Assembly (NCBI GenBank): GCA_948474755.1
Contig: CAOLHI010000964.1
Location: 186,001-250,000 of the forward strand
Length of the DNA stretch: 64,000 bases
Reading direction: 5' to 3'
Source: Ctenosaura bakeri
Taxonomy: Eukaryota; Chordata; Lepidosauria; Squamata; Iguanidae
A model generated the notes under the pieces. The model did no database searches. It was not told where the DNA came from and saw only the letters and a program-made list of their open reading frames with translations. Of the stretch, positions 61,000 through 64,000 are shown piece by piece (the stretch's first letter is position 1; each line of letters starts with the position of its first letter). The position numbers and the translations under genes are program-made.

Positions 61000-61900
61000 C
61001 AGAAAGCTCATGCCTTTAGTCAAAATATGGCAAAACTCAGATGTCCAGACGGGTGAGGTTGTCATTAAAATGTGTGGCTTTTCTTCCTCGTTAACTGTGA
61101 ACTCTGTAGTTTATTAGGATAAACATCAAAGGGAGTTGGGTTGGGAACCAGTCCTAAATTTCTCATTCTTTCAATTTTGGCATTTCATTTTGATTGGGAA
61201 AAGTTTGGAGGAAGTTCCCTTTTCGGATTACAGCTCCCAGAGGAATCTAGCAGTTGTAATTTTTTTGAAAATCATGCCCCCAAGCTGTGCATCTATTCCC
61301 CCCCCCCAAAAAAGACCATTTGGCACACAGAAAAAATCTTGGCTTGCCAAAACGGCAACAGAGGGAAATATATCCCCAGGGTCAGTGGCTCTTCCCTGTT
61401 CACGACTGGCAGGTACAAGTATTGCTCCTTTGAGGAAACAATTCCTGGCATCTCTGTCTCCCCCTAGAAGCTACACCTTGCCAAACAAGAGAGAAAAACA
61501 CCTCTCCTCCGCCCTTGATCTTTCACGGAATTGCAGAGTTGGAAGACACCCCAAGGGCCATCTAGTCCAACCCCTTGCCGTGCAACTAAGAAGTGCCTTT
61601 GGAGATCGTCTCTTGATATTTAGAGCAAGAACCATTCAATTCCACCCATTTGCAAGACAGAGAAACAAGACGTAAGGATGGAGTAGAATTCCTGAGTTCG
61701 CATGAACCCTGTAACCATTTAGGAAAAGGAGGAAAGTGGGGTGTTGACCTGGTTTTAGACTCAGGTGGGTGTCCCTGTCTCCAGCACGGGACGACTATGG
61801 CTCTTGCTAAGCTCGGCACATCATGGCCAAGAGGAAGACATGATTGGAAGACGAGATCTTTCTGTATATGGCTCGTTTCGTTTCTGGGGTGACGTGATGT
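61000..61900. other. Intergenic with a CR1-tail remnant
   Basis: 61527-61585 (GCAGAGTTGGAAGACACCCC, GGGCCATCTAGTCCAACC) is a short antisense CR1 tail. No gene recognised in the rest. Confidence 0.45.
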
Positions 61901-61901
61901 C

Positions 61902-62655
61902 GATTCATAGAATCATAGTAGAATCACAGAGTTGGAAGAGACTCCCGGGGCCATCCAGTCCAACCCCCTTCTGTCATGCAGGAACAAACACTCAAAGCAC
62001 CCCCAGCAAAGGGCCATCCAGCCTTTGCTTAAAGACCTCCCAAGAAGGAGGAGACTCCAACACACTCCATGGAGGCAGCAGCAGATTCCACTTCCATACA
62101 GCTCTGACCGTCAGGAAGTTCTTCCTGAGGTTCAGGTGGAATCTCTTTTCCTGCAGTTTCAATCCATTGCTCCTTGTCCTAGTCTCTGGAGCAGCAGAAA
62201 ACAAGCTTGATCCATCTTCAACATGACATCCCTTCAAATATTTAAACATGGCTCTCATGTCCCTTCTTAACCTTCTCTTCTGCAGACTAAACATACCCAG
62301 ATCCCTAAGCCGCTTCTCGTAGGGCTTCATGGCTTCCAGACCCTCCACCATTTTGGTCGCCCTCCTCTGGACTTGCTCCAGCTTGTCAATATCCCTCTTG
62401 AATTGGGGTGCCCAGAACTGGGCACAGGATTCAAGATGGGGTCTAACCAAAGCAGAGTAGAGTGGTACCAGTACCTCCCTCGATCTAGACACCAGACTCC
62501 TATGGATGCAGCCGAGAATTGCATTGGCTTTCTTGGCTGCTGCATCACACTGCTGACTCATGTTCAGCTTGTGGTCTATGAAGACTCCTAGATCCCTTTC
62601 ACACGTACTGCTATCCAGCCACGTGTCCCTTATCCTATATTTGTGCATTCCTTCC
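61902..62655 (-). mobile_element. CR1 LINE 3' fragment in antisense with 218-codon open frame
   Basis: Frame (62648 to 61992) from [20 protein letters not shown] through [15 protein letters not shown] and [16 protein letters not shown] to GPLLGVL. Tail AATCATAGTAGAATCACAG. Among the best-preserved CR1 ends in the window. Confidence 0.94.
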
Positions 62656-63690
62656 TTCCCTAGCTCTCTCTCTCTCTTTCTTTCATTTGGCTAAACGGAG
62701 ACCAGTTCCTCTCTTTCTTTTGCAAATGTGGCTGAATTGTTTGGGTCAATGCAAGGTAATTCTGGACCTCAAGGGGGAAGACCAAAGAGAGGAGGGGAAG
62801 GAACAGTTGTGGACGGACCACCAACCTCTGAGGGAGGGGTCCCCTGTTTGGAAGGGAGGTCTATGAAACAGGGACTTGGGGCTCTTTATGGGGTGGGATG
62901 AGCCCAGGGTTACAGCCTTGTGGGGAGGCGCCACTGGAAAGTGTGTTCCCGCAATGGCTAAATGGAGGCACTGAACCCAGAAGTCGAGGGGGTCAAATGT
63001 GGCCCACCACCCAGATGAGGCCAAGGAGGGGGGCTGGTTTCCCTCAGCCCCCACTCCAACTTTTTGGATTGCACTTTTTGCAAAGTGCTTCTTCCAGAAG
63101 CCTCCACTAGTGTTAATGGATCTTTTAAGTTGGGAGTGGGGCCCGTGGAGTGGATGTGGCCCTCGAGGGCCAATTTTGGGGACCTTGGGGGTCAAAAAGC
63201 ATTTCACCTCTAAACACCCCCCCAAATATCCTCAAGGAGCAATAGGGGTATTTTTACCACCTTTCTGCCCATCCAGCCCTTTTAAGCTCAGGAGAGGCTA
63301 CGGTTTTAGTAACTGGAAGTGACTTTGGGACACTTCCTGCTGCTTTTAAAAAACACAGTGCAAACTGTCCCCTCGAGGAGTGTTTTGTAGGTGCAGCCCT
63401 CCAAAATTTCTTGGGGGGCTGCCCTATCCCTCCTCACCTTCCATGGCTGCCCGCCTCTGCTTTAAACAGACCACATTTTTTTAAAAAATATGCACTGATT
63501 TGGTTTTGAATCCAAACATTTGGCTGTTTCCACTTTGGATGGCTTGTTTGCATGCCCAGTTTTTGGCACTGATGCCACAACCTGTGCCCCCCAGGGGAAG
63601 ACTGTTGCCCCCCCCCAACTAGCCAAATTTGCTTACCTAGAAGAGGAACGGGGAAGGAAGAAGGATGTCATCAAACCTGGGAAACAGGAA
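62656..63690. other. Right flank, unassigned
   Basis: (CT)n/(CTTT)n at 62662-62690. No convincing gene: the longest frame (62746-63225, - strand) has no recognised motif. Confidence 0.3.
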
Positions 63691-63693
63691 TGC

Positions 63694-63770
63694 TTTGGAC
63701 TACAACTCCCAGAATCCCCCAGCCAGCCACAGCTGGCTTGGGGGGATTCTGGGAGTTGCAATCCAAAACA
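63694..63770. repeat. Short perfect-type foldback with SBS-like arms
   Basis: TTTGGACTACAACTCCCAG is mirrored by CTGGGAGTTGCAATCCAAA around AGCCAGCCACAGCTGGCT. The arms match the ACTACAAYTCCCAG part of the ZNF143/THAP11 motif. Shorter relatives occur at 344-391, 19053, 34100 and 37286. Confidence 0.75.
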
Positions 63771-64000
63771 CTCCGGTTTCCAGGCTCTGCAAATCTGTGA
63801 AAACCAGAGTCTACATGTAGGTATGGAGGGATGCGTGAAGGGTTTTTGCAAACTGGAATCACTGGGTTTGCTTTCTGGAAGACCCGCACGAGGCAAGAGA
63901 AGACGAAATGTGTTTTTAAAAACCCCACATCCTTGGACCTGTTTGCACCCTCCCCTCAGCTTCTTCCAGAGGCCTCCCCTGACCCCTTTGTCCAAACCCC

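Noticed and set aside
62746..63225. 159-codon frame near the right end as a possible gene
   Set aside because: No domain, no splice context and no similarity that I recognise; GC-rich sequence gives long chance frames.

Overview
The window looks like a squamate (lizard-type) nuclear genome. It has two intron-containing vertebrate genes in a repeat-dense background. The repeats are dozens of CR1 LINE 3' ends, Sauria-type SINEs with Bov-B-like tails, a Bov-B (RTE) remnant, L1-like ORF2 ends, a 5S-rRNA-derived SINE, solo LTRs, long AAT/AAGG microsatellites, and about 25 copies of a short palindromic DNA transposon (MITE). The Bov-B plus Sauria-SINE combination is the main reason for the squamate call; this is inference from repeat content, not a species identification.

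Genes. (1) A SAT2/SSAT-like polyamine (thialysine) N-acetyltransferase lies on the + strand in six coding exons from 3782 to about 16685, with AATAAA at 16812. It has three changes at active-site positions of the family and an apparent one-base frameshift in the last exon. (2) CHRNB1, the muscle nicotinic acetylcholine receptor beta-1 subunit, lies on the - strand in eleven coding exons from 49904 down to 22179. It encodes 491 residues, is intact, and has canonical GT-AG borders with exon sizes of 45, 110 and 109 bp for exons 3-5. The two genes converge tail to tail. An N-box/E-box pair sits about 200 bp upstream of the CHRNB1 start codon.

Layout. 1-3.7 kb: repeats and a CR1 copy. 3.8-16.8 kb: SAT2-like gene, whose introns carry a SINE array, an 11-copy MITE-arm array, a long CR1 pol fragment and an inverted minisatellite. 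17-22 kb: convergent intergenic region with a 1,329-bp tandem duplication that overlaps the CHRNB1 3' UTR. 22-50 kb: CHRNB1, with introns holding CR1, MITEs, an L1-derived 146/147-bp satellite and a 1.3-kb polypurine tract. 50-64 kb: no host gene recognised; CR1, two solo LTRs, MITEs and SINEs.

The most unusual signal is the palindromic MITE family (termini GCCATTTCYGC...GCRGAAATGGC, about 130-215 bp). Several copies have 5-bp target-site duplications, one proven by a CR1 empty site seen elsewhere in the window. The two arms of each copy share private variants, as if homogenised against each other. One copy has had a single arm amplified into a 74-bp tandem array, and a second, unrelated ~380-450-bp family has the same termini.
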